Counted from the first letter of the stretch, positions 25,317 to 34,911 are shown. The stretch: DNA of 64,000 nucleotides from Streptomyces endocoffeicus (GCF_016741935.1 NZ_JAERRG010000026.1:62001-126000), one strand, 5' to 3'. Numbers and translations: made by a program. The notes: generated by a model from the letters alone, not told the origin.

Positions 25317-25521
25317 CTTGACGCCCGCGGCGCGCTGTTCCCCTGCCCGCCCCTTCCCACAACTGGGGCTCCGACCCAGGCCCCGGGGTCCGGGGGCGGA
25401 GCCCTTGCCACGCGGCGGAGCCGCATATCGATCGATCGTCCGCGGCGCCGTCGTGGCTGGTCGCGCAGTTCCCCGCGCCCCTCAGGGGCGCCCCCGTGGG
25501 GCGCCCCCGTGGGGCGCCCCC
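25317..25521. repeat. Interspersed Streptomyces repeat, copy A
   Basis: Fills the gap between the GroES-like gene and the PBP stop. Contains the modules CGCTGTTCCCCTGCCCGCCC, ACTGGGGCTCCG and GGTCGCGCAGTTCCCCGCGC, shared with copies at 31706, 35675 and 45640, and several GC-rich hairpins (for example GGGGCGCCCCCGTGGGGCGCC near 25490) that could end transcription on both strands. Confidence 0.75.
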
Positions 25522-27870
25522 TCAGCCGCCTACCGGGCCTCCTGGGTCGCCGGGGTCGCCCGGTCCTCCCGGGTCGCCGGGGCCGCCTGGGCCGGGCTCG
25601 GTGGTCGGGCCGCCGGTGGGGAAGTCCGTCGGCGGGGTGGGGATCGTCGGGGGCGTCGTGGGCAGGGTCGGCGGGGTGTAGGTCGGCGCCGTGGGGACCG
25701 AGGTGTCCGGCGGCGCGCCGGTCGGGGGAGAGGTGACCACCGGCGGCAGGGAGCCAGGAGGCTGCTGGGTCTCGGAGCCGTCGGGGGTGTCCGTGCCGTC
25801 CTCCAGCCGCAGATCGAACTCGGCCGGTTCCTTGCCCTCCAGCGCCCCCGCCGTGTATTGCGCCCAGATCTCGGCGGGGTAGCCGCCGCCGTTGATCCGC
25901 TCCAGGCCCGTCGCCCCGTACAGCGACTTCTGCACGCCCGTATTGGAGTCCTGGCCCATCACCGCGACCACGGTCGCCAGATCCGGGGTGTAGCCCGCGA
26001 ACCAGGCGGCCTTGTCCTCCTCCGCGGTGCCGGTCTTGCCCGCCGCCGGGCGCTCGGCGGCCTGGGCGGCGGTGCCGGTGCCGCCGTCGACCACGCTCTG
26101 CAGTATCGAGGTGGTGGTGTCGGCGGCGCTGCGCGGGATGGCCTGGCGGCTTTCCCGCGCCGGGAGCTTGATCCGCGCCCCGTCCTTGGTGACCTCCTCG
26201 ACCAGGCTGTACCGGCCGTGCTCACCGTGGTTGGCGAGGGTCGCGTACGCCTCGGTCATGTCCAGCACGCTCGCGGTGGCGGGGCCGAGCGCGATCGAGG
26301 GGGAGGCGTGCAGATCGGGGGTGCTCTTGGGGACGCCCAGGTCGATGGCGGTCTGCTTGACCTTGGCGGGGCCGACGTCCTCGGCCATCTGCGCGTACAC
26401 CGAGTTCACCGAGTTGTCGGTGGCCGTGGTGACGTCGATGTCGCCGTAGTCCACGTCGTCCTCGTTGGCGGGGGAGTAGCCGGTGGGCCCGTCGGAGCCG
26501 ATGACCTCGCGCTTGTTGTCGCCGTTGTAGAGGGTGTCCGGGGTGATCGTCTGGCCGTCCTGGGTGGTGGCCCCGTAGCGCACCGCCGAGGTGAACACGA
26601 ATGGCTTGAAGGTGGACCCCACCTGGTAGTCACGGCGGGTCGCGTTGTTGACGAACTGCTTGGTGTAGTCGATCCCGCCGTAGAGGGCGACCACCTTCCC
26701 GGTCTTCGGATCGATCGAGGCGCCGCCCGCGCGGACGTAGGAGTCGACCTTGCGGTCCTTGCCGAGCTTGCTCATCAGCCGGTCGCGCACGGCCTCCGTG
26801 AAGGCGTCCTGCTTGTCCTTGTCGATCGTGGTGGTGATGCGGTAGCCGCCGCGCGCCAGGGTCTGCTCGTCGATGATCCCGTTGCTGGTGAGGTAGTCCT
26901 CGACGGCCTCGATGAGATAGCCGCGCTGGCCGGACATGCCGGAGGGGGCCTTGGCCTCGGAGGGGCCGGGGAAGGTCATCTTCTGCCGCTCGGCCCTGGT
27001 CAGCCAGTGCTTCTTCACCATGCCGTCGAGCACGTAGTTCCAGCGGGCCACGGCCCGGCCCTTGTTCTGCGGATGGGCGACGATGTCGTAGGAGCTGGGG
27101 GCGTTCAGCAGGGTGGCGAGATACGCGCCCTGGGCGGTGTCGAGCTCGCCGATGTCCTTGCCGTAGTACGCCTGGGCGGCGGCCTGGATGCCGTAGGCGT
27201 TGCGCCCGAAGTAGCTGGTGTTGAGGTAGCCCTCGAGGATCTTGTCCTTGCTCACCTCGCGGTCCAGCTTGATTGCGATGAAGAACTCCTTGGCCTTGCG
27301 GGAGACCGTCTGCTCCTGGTCCAGGTAGTAGTTCTTCACATACTGCTGGGTGATGGTGGAGCCGGACTGCTTGCCCTTGCCGGTGGCGGTGTTCCAGGCG
27401 GCCCGGATCATCGCCTGGGGGTCGATGGCCGACTCCGCGTAGAAGTCCCGGTCCTCGGCGGCCAGCACCGCGTGCTGGATCCGCTTGGGCACCTGGCTGA
27501 GCTGCACGCTCTCCCGGTTGACCGTGCCCTCGCGGGCCAGCTGGGAGCCGTCGGAGTAGAGGAAGACATTGCTCTGGGCGATGGCGGCCTTGTTGGCCGG
27601 GGGGATGTCGACGAGCAGATAGCCGGTGACGAGCCCGCCCGCGACCAGCAGGACGATCAGCAGGAAGCCCCCGAGGACCATGCGCCAGGTGGGCAGCAGA
27701 CGGCGCCATCCGGTGCGCTGGGGACGCCCCTTTCTGCCCTTGGCCGGTTTGCCCGCCGTCACCGTCAGGCCGTCCGCACGGTGCGGCGTGTCGTGGTTGC
27801 CATCGTCGGTGCCGGGCCGGTCACCCGTTCCGGCCGCGCCGCCATCGATCAACTGGGGCTCGTCGCTCAT
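25522..27870 (-). CDS. Class A penicillin-binding protein (bifunctional PBP1-type)
   Basis: 782 residues. A basic cytoplasmic tail and one membrane anchor (VLGGFLLIVLLVAGGLVTGYLL, about 70-91) precede the GT51 transglycosylase (AAEDRDFYAESAIDP with the catalytic Glu, GSTITQQYVKNYYLDQE) and a transpeptidase with Ser419 in STFK, an SVN motif (TDNSVNS) and Lys612 in KTGT. It polymerises and crosslinks peptidoglycan outside the membrane. The last 90 residues are Pro/Thr-rich and end in collagen-like GPGGPGDPGGPG triplets. Monocistronic; shares its upstream region with the divergent ABC operon. Confidence 0.94.
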   Translation of the reverse strand: MSDEPQLIDGGAAGTGDRPGTDDGNHDTPHRADGLTVTAGKPAKGRKGRPQRTGWRRLLPTWRMVLGGFLLIVLLVAGGLVTGYLLVDIPPANKAAIAQSNVFLYSDGSQLAREGTVNRESVQLSQVPKRIQHAVLAAEDRDFYAESAIDPQAMIRAAWNTATGKGKQSGSTITQQYVKNYYLDQEQTVSRKAKEFFIAIKLDREVSKDKILEGYLNTSYFGRNAYGIQAAAQAYYGKDIGELDTAQGAYLATLLNAPSSYDIVAHPQNKGRAVARWNYVLDGMVKKHWLTRAERQKMTFPGPSEAKAPSGMSGQRGYLIEAVEDYLTSNGIIDEQTLARGGYRITTTIDKDKQDAFTEAVRDRLMSKLGKDRKVDSYVRAGGASIDPKTGKVVALYGGIDYTKQFVNNATRRDYQVGSTFKPFVFTSAVRYGATTQDGQTITPDTLYNGDNKREVIGSDGPTGYSPANEDDVDYGDIDVTTATDNSVNSVYAQMAEDVGPAKVKQTAIDLGVPKSTPDLHASPSIALGPATASVLDMTEAYATLANHGEHGRYSLVEEVTKDGARIKLPARESRQAIPRSAADTTTSILQSVVDGGTGTAAQAAERPAAGKTGTAEEDKAAWFAGYTPDLATVVAVMGQDSNTGVQKSLYGATGLERINGGGYPAEIWAQYTAGALEGKEPAEFDLRLEDGTDTPDGSETQQPPGSLPPVVTSPPTGAPPDTSVPTAPTYTPPTLPTTPPTIPTPPTDFPTGGPTTEPGPGGPGDPGGPGDPGDPGGPVGG

Positions 27871-28184
27871 GTCTCCTGAGACTCCTCGGCCGCCGTCGAG
27901 GGTTGTGCGGCGGCAGGATCGTGCACGGTCGGGCGATTCGCGTCGTACGCCCGATAAAACACTGTCGCATCATCCGTTCCGGGCCGAGGACGAGGCGCGC
28001 ACCTGTGACTGGTCTGTGACCGGTCGAATGGATGATTCCGCTCACACCATCCGGTGAATAATGCCTCGCCGTCTCTCCCGTCACCCCACTAGGCTCCGGA
28101 TTTTGGCGCCGTTCGGGGCGGTGGCGGTCGGGCCGGTCGGGCGGGCCGGTCGGGCGATGCGGTCGGGGAGGGAGGCAGGAGCGG
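27871..28184. other. Divergent intergenic region (PBP / ABC exporter)
   Basis: 314 bases. Near 28002-28023 is an imperfect direct repeat CTGTGACTGGT/CTGTGACCGGT, a possible promoter or operator element. Otherwise nothing recognised; the 28110-28170 part is G-rich and leads into the ABC ribosome site GGGAGGGAGG. Confidence 0.45.
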
Positions 28185-28985
28185 ATGCGGCTGTACGCGG
28201 CCGTCGCGGTCAGCGGCTTCAAACGCTACGCGACGTATCGGGTCGCCACGGTGGCCGGGGTCTTCACCAACACGGTTTTCGGCTTCATCCTCGCCTATAC
28301 CTATACCGCGCTGTGGGACGAGCGGCCGCACCTCGGCGGTTACGACCTCGCCCAGGCGCTGACCTTCGTCTGGCTCGGCCAGGCGCTGCTGGCGGCCGTG
28401 GCGCTGATGGGCGGCGGCTTCCAGGAGGAGCTCCAGGAGCGCATCCGCTCCGGGGACATCGCCGTGGACCTCTACCGCCCGGTCGACCTCCAGATGTGGT
28501 GGCTGGCCACCGAGCTCGGCCGGGCGCTGTTCCAGCTGCTGGGGCGCGGTGTGGTGCCGATGGCCGTCGGGGCGCTGGTGTTCGAACTCCGGCTGCCCGC
28601 CTCGCCCTTGACCTGGCTGTGGTTCCTGCTCGCCGTGGTGCTCGCGGTGTGCGTCGGCTTCGCGGTGCGCTATCTGGTGTCGCTCGCCTCCTTCTGGCTG
28701 CTCGACGGGACGGGGCTGTCCATGCTGAGCGGGCTGCTGTGCCTGTTCTTCTCCGGGATGATCCTGCCGCTCAACGTCTTCCCCGGGCAGCTGGGCGAGA
28801 TCGCCCGCGCGCTGCCGTGGGCGGCGATGCTCCAGGTGCCCGCGGACGTCTTCCTGGAGGAGCGCCGGGGGCCGGGGCTGCTGGGGGCGTTCGCCTTCCA
28901 GGCGGGGTGGGCGGTGGCGCTGCTGGCGGCCGGGCGGGCGCTGCAGTCGGTGGCGACCCGGAAGGTGGTGGTCCAGGGTGGCTGA
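28185..28985 (+). CDS. ABC-2 type exporter permease
   Basis: 266 residues, six predicted membrane helices, beginning MRLYAAVAVSGFKRYATYRVATVAGVFTNTVFGF as in the actinobacterial ABC-2 permeases of the DUF990-like group. It forms the membrane half of an exporter with the next gene and the ATPase at 29802. A charged cytoplasmic loop (QEELQERIRSGDIAVDLYRPVDLQM) probably contacts the ATPase. The substrate is unknown; relatives are linked to drug or lipid export. Overlaps the next permease by 8 bases. Confidence 0.87.
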   Translation: MRLYAAVAVSGFKRYATYRVATVAGVFTNTVFGFILAYTYTALWDERPHLGGYDLAQALTFVWLGQALLAAVALMGGGFQEELQERIRSGDIAVDLYRPVDLQMWWLATELGRALFQLLGRGVVPMAVGALVFELRLPASPLTWLWFLLAVVLAVCVGFAVRYLVSLASFWLLDGTGLSMLSGLLCLFFSGMILPLNVFPGQLGEIARALPWAAMLQVPADVFLEERRGPGLLGAFAFQAGWAVALLAAGRALQSVATRKVVVQGG

Positions 28986-29796
28986 GTCCGCCGTGTCCAA
29001 CGGGCTGCGGGCCTACGGCCTGATCGTCGGGATGTGGGTGCGCTCCACGATGGCGTACCGCACCTCGTTCCTGATCATGACGTTGGGGAACTTCCTCGCG
29101 ACCGGGCTGGACTTCGTCACGATCACCCTGATGTTCACCCACATCGGGGAGCTGGGCGGCTTCACCCTGGACGAGGTCGCCTTCCTCTACGGCACCACCA
29201 GCGTCGCCTTCGGCCTCGCCGATCTCGTGCTGGGCACCATGGGCCGGCTGGGCCAGCGGGTGCGCGACGGCACGATGGACACCCTGCTGGTGCGGCCGGT
29301 GCCGATACTCGCCCAGGTGGCCGCCGACCGCTTCGCGCTGCGCCGGCTGGGCCGGATCACCCAGGGGGCGGTGGTGCTCGGCTGGTCGCTGGCCCGGCTG
29401 GACATCGACTGGACGGTGGACCGGGCGCTGCTGATGCCGGTGATGCTGCTGAGCGGGGGCGCCATCTTCGGGGCGCTGTTCGTGCTCGGCGGCGCCTTCC
29501 AGTTCTGGGCCAAGGACGCCTCCGAGGTGCAGAGTGCCTTCACCTTCGGTGGGACCACCCTGCTGGAGTACCCGCCGACGGTCTTCGGCAAGGAGCTGCT
29601 GCGGGGCGTCACCTTCGTCATCCCGCTGGCCTTCGTCAACTGGCTCCCGGCGCTGTACATCCTGGGCCGCCCCGATCCGCTGGGGCTCCCGGCCTGGATC
29701 GGTTTCGCGGCGCCGCTGGTCGCGGGCGGCTGCTGTGCGGTGGCGGGGCTGGCCTGGCGGGCGGGGCTGCGGGCGTATCAGAGCACGGGGAGCTGA
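28978..29796 (+). CDS. ABC-2 type exporter permease, second subunit
   Basis: 272 residues from a GTG at 28978 inside the end of the previous gene. Six membrane helices with the coupling loop RVRDGTMDTLLVRPVPILAQ, the counterpart of the RSGDIAVDLYRPVD loop in the first permease. The two permeases probably form a heterodimer with the ATPase. It ends 5 bases before the ATPase start, so the three genes form one operon. Confidence 0.87.
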   Translation: MAESAVSNGLRAYGLIVGMWVRSTMAYRTSFLIMTLGNFLATGLDFVTITLMFTHIGELGGFTLDEVAFLYGTTSVAFGLADLVLGTMGRLGQRVRDGTMDTLLVRPVPILAQVAADRFALRRLGRITQGAVVLGWSLARLDIDWTVDRALLMPVMLLSGGAIFGALFVLGGAFQFWAKDASEVQSAFTFGGTTLLEYPPTVFGKELLRGVTFVIPLAFVNWLPALYILGRPDPLGLPAWIGFAAPLVAGGCCAVAGLAWRAGLRAYQSTGS

Positions 29797-29801
29797 GGGG
29801 A

Positions 29802-30821
29802 ATGGTCGTGGGGAATGGCTCGGGGAGTGCCGTGGGGAGTGCCGTGGACGATCTGATCGAGCTCGACGGCGTCGAGAAGGTCTTCCAGGTGCGGCGCAAG
29901 GTGGGGCTGATGCGCCGCGAGCGCCGTGAGGTGCGCGCCGTGGACGGCATCAGCTTCCGGGTGCCGCGCGGCGAGATGGTGGGCTACATCGGCCCGAACG
30001 GCGCCGGGAAGTCCACCACCATCAAGATGCTGACCGGGATCCTGGTGCCCAGCGGCGGACGGCTCAGGGTCGCCGGAATCGACCCCTCCAGGGAGCGGAC
30101 GAGGCTCGCGCGCCGGATCGGGGTGGTCTTCGGGCAGCGCACCACCCTGTGGTGGGACCTGCCGCTGCGCGATTCGTACGCGCTGGTGCGGCGGATGTAC
30201 CGGATCCCCGACGACCGCTACCGCCACAACCTGGACCGCTGTGTGGAACTGCTCAACCTCGGCGCGCTGTTGGACGTGCCGGTGCGTCAGCTCTCGCTCG
30301 GCCAGCGGATGCGCGGCGACATCGCGGCCGCCCTGCTGCACGACCCCGAGGTGCTCTACCTCGACGAGCCGACCATCGGGCTCGATGTGGTGAGCAAGGC
30401 GAAGGTGCGGGAGTTCCTGCGCGATGTGAACGCGGAGCAGGGCACGACGGTGCTGCTCACCACCCACGATCTGACCGATATCGAGCTGCTGTGCAAGCGG
30501 GTGATGGTCATCGACCACGGGCGGCTGGTCTACGACGGCGGGCTGGACGAGCTGCACGCGGTGGGGGAGAGCGAACGCACCCTCGTGGTCGACCTGGAGC
30601 GGGAGCTGCCGCCCATCGAGGTCCCCGGGGCCCGGACGGTGCGGGTCGAGGGGCCCCGGCAGTGGCTGGCCTTCCCGGCGACCAGCAGCGCGGCGCCGAT
30701 CGTCGCGGCGGTCGCCGACGGCTGTCCGCTGGTGGACCTCTCGGTGCGCGAGCCCGAGATCGAGGACGTCATCGCGAGGATGCTGCACGGGGCGGAGGAC
30801 CGGGTGGGGCGGACCATGTAG
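29802..30821 (+). CDS. ABC exporter ATP-binding protein
   Basis: 339 residues from ATG 29802; a start nearer residue 15 is possible. Walker A GPNGAGKSTT, signature LSLGQRMRGD, Walker B EVLYLDEPTIGLD and the switch His (LLTTHDL) are all present. It carries a C-terminal extension (about 240-339) typical of drug/lipid exporter ATPases. The N-terminal charged stretch VRRKVGLMRRERREVRAV is typical of the group that pairs with two ABC-2 permeases of this size. It powers the exporter encoded just upstream. Confidence 0.92.
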   Translation: MVVGNGSGSAVGSAVDDLIELDGVEKVFQVRRKVGLMRRERREVRAVDGISFRVPRGEMVGYIGPNGAGKSTTIKMLTGILVPSGGRLRVAGIDPSRERTRLARRIGVVFGQRTTLWWDLPLRDSYALVRRMYRIPDDRYRHNLDRCVELLNLGALLDVPVRQLSLGQRMRGDIAAALLHDPEVLYLDEPTIGLDVVSKAKVREFLRDVNAEQGTTVLLTTHDLTDIELLCKRVMVIDHGRLVYDGGLDELHAVGESERTLVVDLERELPPIEVPGARTVRVEGPRQWLAFPATSSAAPIVAAVADGCPLVDLSVREPEIEDVIARMLHGAEDRVGRTM

Positions 30822-30834
30822 TGGGCAAGGACGC

Positions 30835-30900
30835 GGTGTGCGAGAACGACGAGGGCACGGTGTGCGAGAACGACGAGGGCACGGTGTGTGAGAGGGGCCA
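30835..30900 (+). repeat. 24-bp tandem repeat after the ABC operon
   Basis: Two exact 24-bp copies (30835-30858, 30859-30882) and a partial third, starting 14 bases after the ATPase stop. Confidence 0.8.
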
Positions 30901-30929
30901 GGGCCGGTGCCCGCCATTAGTCTGTCCGT

Positions 30930-31694
30930 ATGACGAGCGCTGGTTCTTCCCAGGGGGCGAGCCCCGACCTCCCGGACCCGGCCGGGATGCGGGCATCGGA
31001 CGCCGAGCGTGAGCGGATCGCCGAGGTCCTCCGTGAGGCGGTCGCCGAAGGCCGCCTGGACATGGAGGAGTTCGATGAGCGGCTGGGCGCGGCCTACGCG
31101 GCGCGCACCCACGGCGAGCTGGAGCCGCTGGTACGGGACCTCCCGGTGCCCGGCGGCGCCGCTCCGGCCCCGCCGTCCCCCGCCGATCCCACCGGCTGGG
31201 CCGAGCGGATCGGCGGCACCCCGACCTCGAAGTGGGCCGTGGCGATCATGGGCGGCTTCCAGCGCAAGGGGACGTGGACCGTCCCCCGTGCGTTCACCGC
31301 CCTCACCGTCATGGGCGGCGGTGAGATCGATCTGCGCGAGGCCCGGTTCGAGGACCGCGATGTGGTGATCCGCTGCTTCGCCCTCATGGGCGGGGTGGAG
31401 ATCATCGTCCCGCCGGACCTGGAGACGCATGTCAGCGGCATCGGTCTCATGGGTGGCTTCGACCACACCGGATCCGCCGACGGGGATCCCACCGGACCCC
31501 GGGTGACCGTCACCGGCCTCGCGATCTTCGGCGGGGTCAGCGTCGAGCGCAAGCTCCGCAAGGAGGAGCACCGGCGCATGAAGGAGGAGCGCCGCCGGCT
31601 GAGGGCCGAGCACCGGGAGGAGCTGCGGGGCGCGCGGCGCGATGAGCGCAAGGAGCGGCGGCTGTCCTTGGAGAAGGAGCGCCGCGAGGATTAG
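30930..31694 (+). CDS. DUF1707 protein with LiaF-like domain
   Basis: 254 residues. Residues about 20-70 are the DUF1707 module (MRASDAERERIAEVLREAVAEGRLDMEEFDERL). The middle resembles the cell-wall-active-antibiotic response (LiaF/DUF2154) fold with repeated MGG motifs: AIMGGFQRKG, TVMGGGEIDLREA, ALMGGVEIIVP, GLMGGFDH. A highly charged coiled coil (about 205-254, KEEHRRMKEERRRLRAEHRE) ends the protein. No signal peptide or membrane helix. The family is associated with envelope-stress sensing, but no sensor kinase is next to it. Confidence 0.87.
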   Translation: MTSAGSSQGASPDLPDPAGMRASDAERERIAEVLREAVAEGRLDMEEFDERLGAAYAARTHGELEPLVRDLPVPGGAAPAPPSPADPTGWAERIGGTPTSKWAVAIMGGFQRKGTWTVPRAFTALTVMGGGEIDLREARFEDRDVVIRCFALMGGVEIIVPPDLETHVSGIGLMGGFDHTGSADGDPTGPRVTVTGLAIFGGVSVERKLRKEEHRRMKEERRRLRAEHREELRGARRDERKERRLSLEKERRED

Positions 31695-31705
31695 GGGGCG
31701 ACGGG

Positions 31706-31858
31706 CCGTGGCGCCTGCGGCGGGCTGTTCCCCTCCCCGCCCCTTCCCTCAACTGGGGCTCCGCCCCAGACCCCGCTCCTCAAACGCCGGAGGGGCTGGA
31801 AGGCGGGGCTTCGCCCCGGACTCCGGGGTCCAGGGGCGGAGAGGGGAAAGATCCCCCG
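31706..31858. repeat. Interspersed Streptomyces repeat, copy B
   Basis: Modules GCGGGCTGTTCCCCTCCCCG, CAACTGGGGCTCCGCCCCAG and CTCCTCAAACGCCGGAGGGG, then GGCGGGGCTTCGCCCCGG. Lies between convergent genes whose stops are at 31694 and 31865, so its hairpins may act as a bidirectional terminator. Confidence 0.8.
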
Positions 31859-31864
31859 GGTCCG

Positions 31865-33190
31865 CTAGAGCTCGGCCGCCGTGCGGCCCCGCAGGTGGTC
31901 CAGGTCCAGCGCCCGCGCCATCGCGCGGTAGCCGTCGTCGCTGGGGTGCAGATGGTCGCCCGAGTCGAACATCGGGCGCAGCCGCAGCGGGCTGACCGGG
32001 TCGCGCAGCGCCTTGTCGAAGTCCACGACCTCGTCGAAGACCCGCCCGGCGCGGATCTGCGCGTTGACCTGCTCGCGCACGGCGTCCAGCCGGGGGGTGT
32101 AGCCGCGGTGTCCGTAGAAGGGCGTCAGGGTGGCTCCGATGACTCGCAGGCCCCGGGCGTGGGCCTGCTCGGTCAGCCGCTTCAGGCCCCACACGATCCG
32201 GTTGGGGTCGGTCTGGTGGGGGATGCGGAGTATGTCGTTGACGCCCAGCTCGATGATCACGGCCTTGACGCCCGTACGGGACAGCACGTCGCGGTCGAAG
32301 CGGGACAGCCCGCTGGGGTTGTTGGGCGGGAACTGTGTGCCGTCGCTCAGCACGCGGTTGCCGCTGATGCCCTGGTTGAGCACGCCGAAGCGGGGCGCCC
32401 CGGGCTCGCTGCGCAGCCGCTCGGAGAGGAAGTCGGTCCACCGGTGGTTGGCCCCGGCGGTGGAGGTGATGCCGTCGGTGATCGAGTCGCCCAGCACCGC
32501 GACCGCGCCCTCGGCCTGCTTGGACCACACGTCCACACCGGTCAGATAGCGCCAGTACGGGCTCTGCTGGGTGTAGGCGGCGCCCGCCGTGTCCTCCGTA
32601 CGGTCGCCACGCGCCATGTACGACGTCTGGCGGGCGTGCGGATGGTAGGTCACGGACCCGGCCGCCTGCGGGGTGTAGGTGGTGACCAGCAGATCGGCCG
32701 CGTCCGGGACGGCGAGCCGCACGGGGTCGCTGGTGGCGGCCTTACCGGGCGGGATCGTCACCCAGGTGCGGTTGTTGAAGGTGAGACGGCGCATGGTGCC
32801 GGCGGCCGCGGTGGGGTTGCTGGGCGCGGCGGCCAGTGCCACCGAGGCATGCGTGATCGTCAGCGGACGGTTGCTGTAGAAGTTCGAGAGCTGGATGCGG
32901 GTGCTGGTGCCGCCGATGCTGGTGTGCACCACGTTCCGTATCGACATGCCCGAGAGGCCGCCGCGCAGCGTCCTCGGCTCGGCGGCCGCGGCCGAGGTCG
33001 ACCAGGTGCCCACCCAGGCACCGGCCGAGGCCGGGGCGGCCGAGCCGCGGGCCCCCTGCGCGCGGGGGCCCGAACCGCCCTTGTCGCCACCGAGCCCGAT
33101 GAATATCGCGGTGGAGACGAGGATCACCACAGCCGCCAGCGCAGCGAGCACGGCATACCCCGTGCGTCTGGGCATTGGGGGCATGCTCAT
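31865..33190 (-). CDS. Secreted SGNH/GDSL hydrolase
   Basis: 441 residues from ATG 33190; ATG 33184 is an alternative. A membrane-anchor-like signal (RTGYAVLAALAAVVILVSTAIFIGL) follows a short N-terminus. SGNH blocks are visible: I, VLGDSITDG; II, NQGISGNRVL; III, IELGVNDI; V, DHLHPSDDGY with the catalytic Asp-His pair. An extra N-terminal beta domain with TWSTSAAAAEPRTLRGG is typical of Streptomyces lipases/esterases of this group. Expected to be an extracellular esterase or lipase; the natural substrate is not known. Confidence 0.88.
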   Translation of the reverse strand: MSMPPMPRRTGYAVLAALAAVVILVSTAIFIGLGGDKGGSGPRAQGARGSAAPASAGAWVGTWSTSAAAAEPRTLRGGLSGMSIRNVVHTSIGGTSTRIQLSNFYSNRPLTITHASVALAAAPSNPTAAAGTMRRLTFNNRTWVTIPPGKAATSDPVRLAVPDAADLLVTTYTPQAAGSVTYHPHARQTSYMARGDRTEDTAGAAYTQQSPYWRYLTGVDVWSKQAEGAVAVLGDSITDGITSTAGANHRWTDFLSERLRSEPGAPRFGVLNQGISGNRVLSDGTQFPPNNPSGLSRFDRDVLSRTGVKAVIIELGVNDILRIPHQTDPNRIVWGLKRLTEQAHARGLRVIGATLTPFYGHRGYTPRLDAVREQVNAQIRAGRVFDEVVDFDKALRDPVSPLRLRPMFDSGDHLHPSDDGYRAMARALDLDHLRGRTAAEL

Positions 33191-33422
33191 GGGCGGGTTG
33201 TCTCCTCGGGCAGACGGAGCCCGAGGCTCCGGAAGTGGACGGGGACGGCGGGTGGTATCCGGCAATGCCGATGCGGTCCGGTCGGTCTCCCATGATCCCA
33301 TGGTGGGACCCGGCTCCGCCTGTCGGCCTGCCCCCAATGTGCTGGGTCGCTCCCCCAGACAGACGACGGGAACTCACCGTTCGTTCCACACATGGGCGAC
33401 TGAGACCGGAAAGAGACAATGC

Positions 33423-34775
33423 ATGGGGAGACGGGTCGACCGGGTGGAGCGTATGGAGCGAAGAACGACTGGTGAGACGGCGGCCGCGCCGTCTCGGGGC
33501 GCGGCTGTGCCCTTCGTCACGGACAGCCCCCTCGACATGGAGCGGCGGCGCGGGGTGCGCCGGATGAAGGCGTTCGCCACCGGACTGCTGCTCGGCGTCG
33601 CACTGCTGTACGTGCTCGCCACCTGGGCGCGGTCCTCCGGCATCGGCGGCTGGCCCGGCTATGTGGCCGCGGCCGCCGAGGCGGGCATGGTGGGCGCCCT
33701 GGCCGACTGGTTCGCGGTCACCGCGCTCTTCCGGCGGCCCATGGGGCTGCCGATTCCCCATACGGCGATCATCCCCACCAAGAAGGACCAGCTCGGGGCC
33801 AGCCTCGGGGAGTTCGTCGGGGAGAACTTCCTCTCCGGCGACGTCGTACGGATGCGGCTGCGCGCGGTCGGCATCGGCAGCCGGCTCGGCACCTGGCTCG
33901 CCGAGCCCGAGCACGCCGACCGGGTGACCGCCGAGCTGGCCACCGCGCTGCGCGGCGCGCTCACGGTGCTGCGCGACTCCGATGTGCAGGCGGTGGTGGG
34001 CGAGGCGATCACCCGCCGGGCCGACAGCCAGGAGATCGCGCCGGGCCTCGGCAAGCTGCTGGAGCGGGTGGTCGCGGACGGCGGCCACCGCCGCGCCGTG
34101 GACCTGGTGTGCCTGCGCGCCCACGACTGGCTGGTGGAGCACAACGACTCGGTGATGCTGGCCGTGACCGGCGGCGCCCCCGGCTGGACGCCCCGGTTCG
34201 TGGACCGCAAGGTCGGCGAGCGCGTCTACAAGGAACTGCTGCGTTTCGTGACCGAGATGCGGGACATGCCCGACCATCCGGCGCGCGGCGCCCTGGACCG
34301 CTTCCTCACCGACTTCGCCGGGGACCTGCAGTCCGACACCGACACCCGGCTGCGGGTGGAGCGGGTGAAGAGCGAGGTGCTGGGGCGCGGCGACGTCCAG
34401 GACATCATCGCCTCGGCCTGGGCCTCGGTGCGGGCGATGATCGTCGCGGCGGCGGAGGACGAGCGCAGCGAGCTGCGGCAGCGGGCGCGGGCGGCGATTC
34501 TCTCGCTGGGCAGGCGGATGGTGACGGACCAACGGCTGCGGGACAAGATCGACGGCTGGCTGGAGGACGCCGCCGTCTATGTGGTGACGACGTATCGGGA
34601 CGAGATCACCTCGCTGATCACCGAGACGGTGGCGAGCTGGGACGCGGACCACACCTCGCGGAAGATCGAGGCGCACATCGGCCGGGACCTGCAGTTCATC
34701 CGGATCAACGGCACGGTGGTGGGTGCTCTGGCCGGGCTGGTGATCTATACGGTCTCGCGGGCGATGGGCGCATAG
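33423..34775 (+). CDS. DUF445 membrane protein
   Basis: 450 residues from ATG 33423; the ATG at 33453 is an alternative. Membrane segments lie near residues 49-67 and at the C-terminus (GALAGLVIYTVSRAMG), with the DUF445 signature GMVGALADWFAVTALFRRPMGLPIPHTAIIP and NFLSGDVV just after the first. The remainder is a long helical, amphipathic region. Function of the family is unknown; a structural role at the membrane is assumed. Divergent from the GDSL gene. Confidence 0.87.
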   Translation: MGRRVDRVERMERRTTGETAAAPSRGAAVPFVTDSPLDMERRRGVRRMKAFATGLLLGVALLYVLATWARSSGIGGWPGYVAAAAEAGMVGALADWFAVTALFRRPMGLPIPHTAIIPTKKDQLGASLGEFVGENFLSGDVVRMRLRAVGIGSRLGTWLAEPEHADRVTAELATALRGALTVLRDSDVQAVVGEAITRRADSQEIAPGLGKLLERVVADGGHRRAVDLVCLRAHDWLVEHNDSVMLAVTGGAPGWTPRFVDRKVGERVYKELLRFVTEMRDMPDHPARGALDRFLTDFAGDLQSDTDTRLRVERVKSEVLGRGDVQDIIASAWASVRAMIVAAAEDERSELRQRARAAILSLGRRMVTDQRLRDKIDGWLEDAAVYVVTTYRDEITSLITETVASWDADHTSRKIEAHIGRDLQFIRINGTVVGALAGLVIYTVSRAMGA

Positions 34776-34776
34776 C

Positions 34777-34860
34777 GCTCGGGCGGTGGGGGGTTGGCCC
34801 GTAGGCGGTTGGTCCGTGGCGCGCGGGCGGTGGGCGGTTGGCCCGTGGCGCCGGGCGGAT
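34777..34860 (+). repeat. Degenerate G-rich tandem repeat after DUF445
   Basis: Repeated units of the form GGCGGTTGGCCCGTGGCGC and GGCGGTTGGTCCGTGGCGC begin directly after the TAG at 34775. Confidence 0.6.
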
Positions 34861-34911
34861 TGCCGCGTCGCGGCTCTGGAAGGTGTGCGCGGCCTGGCCT
34901 ATGGTGCGCGC

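Noticed and set aside
25318..27879. An 853-codon frame antisense to the class A PBP
   Set aside because: Same reason: the minus strand encodes complete GT51 and transpeptidase domains with all active-site motifs.
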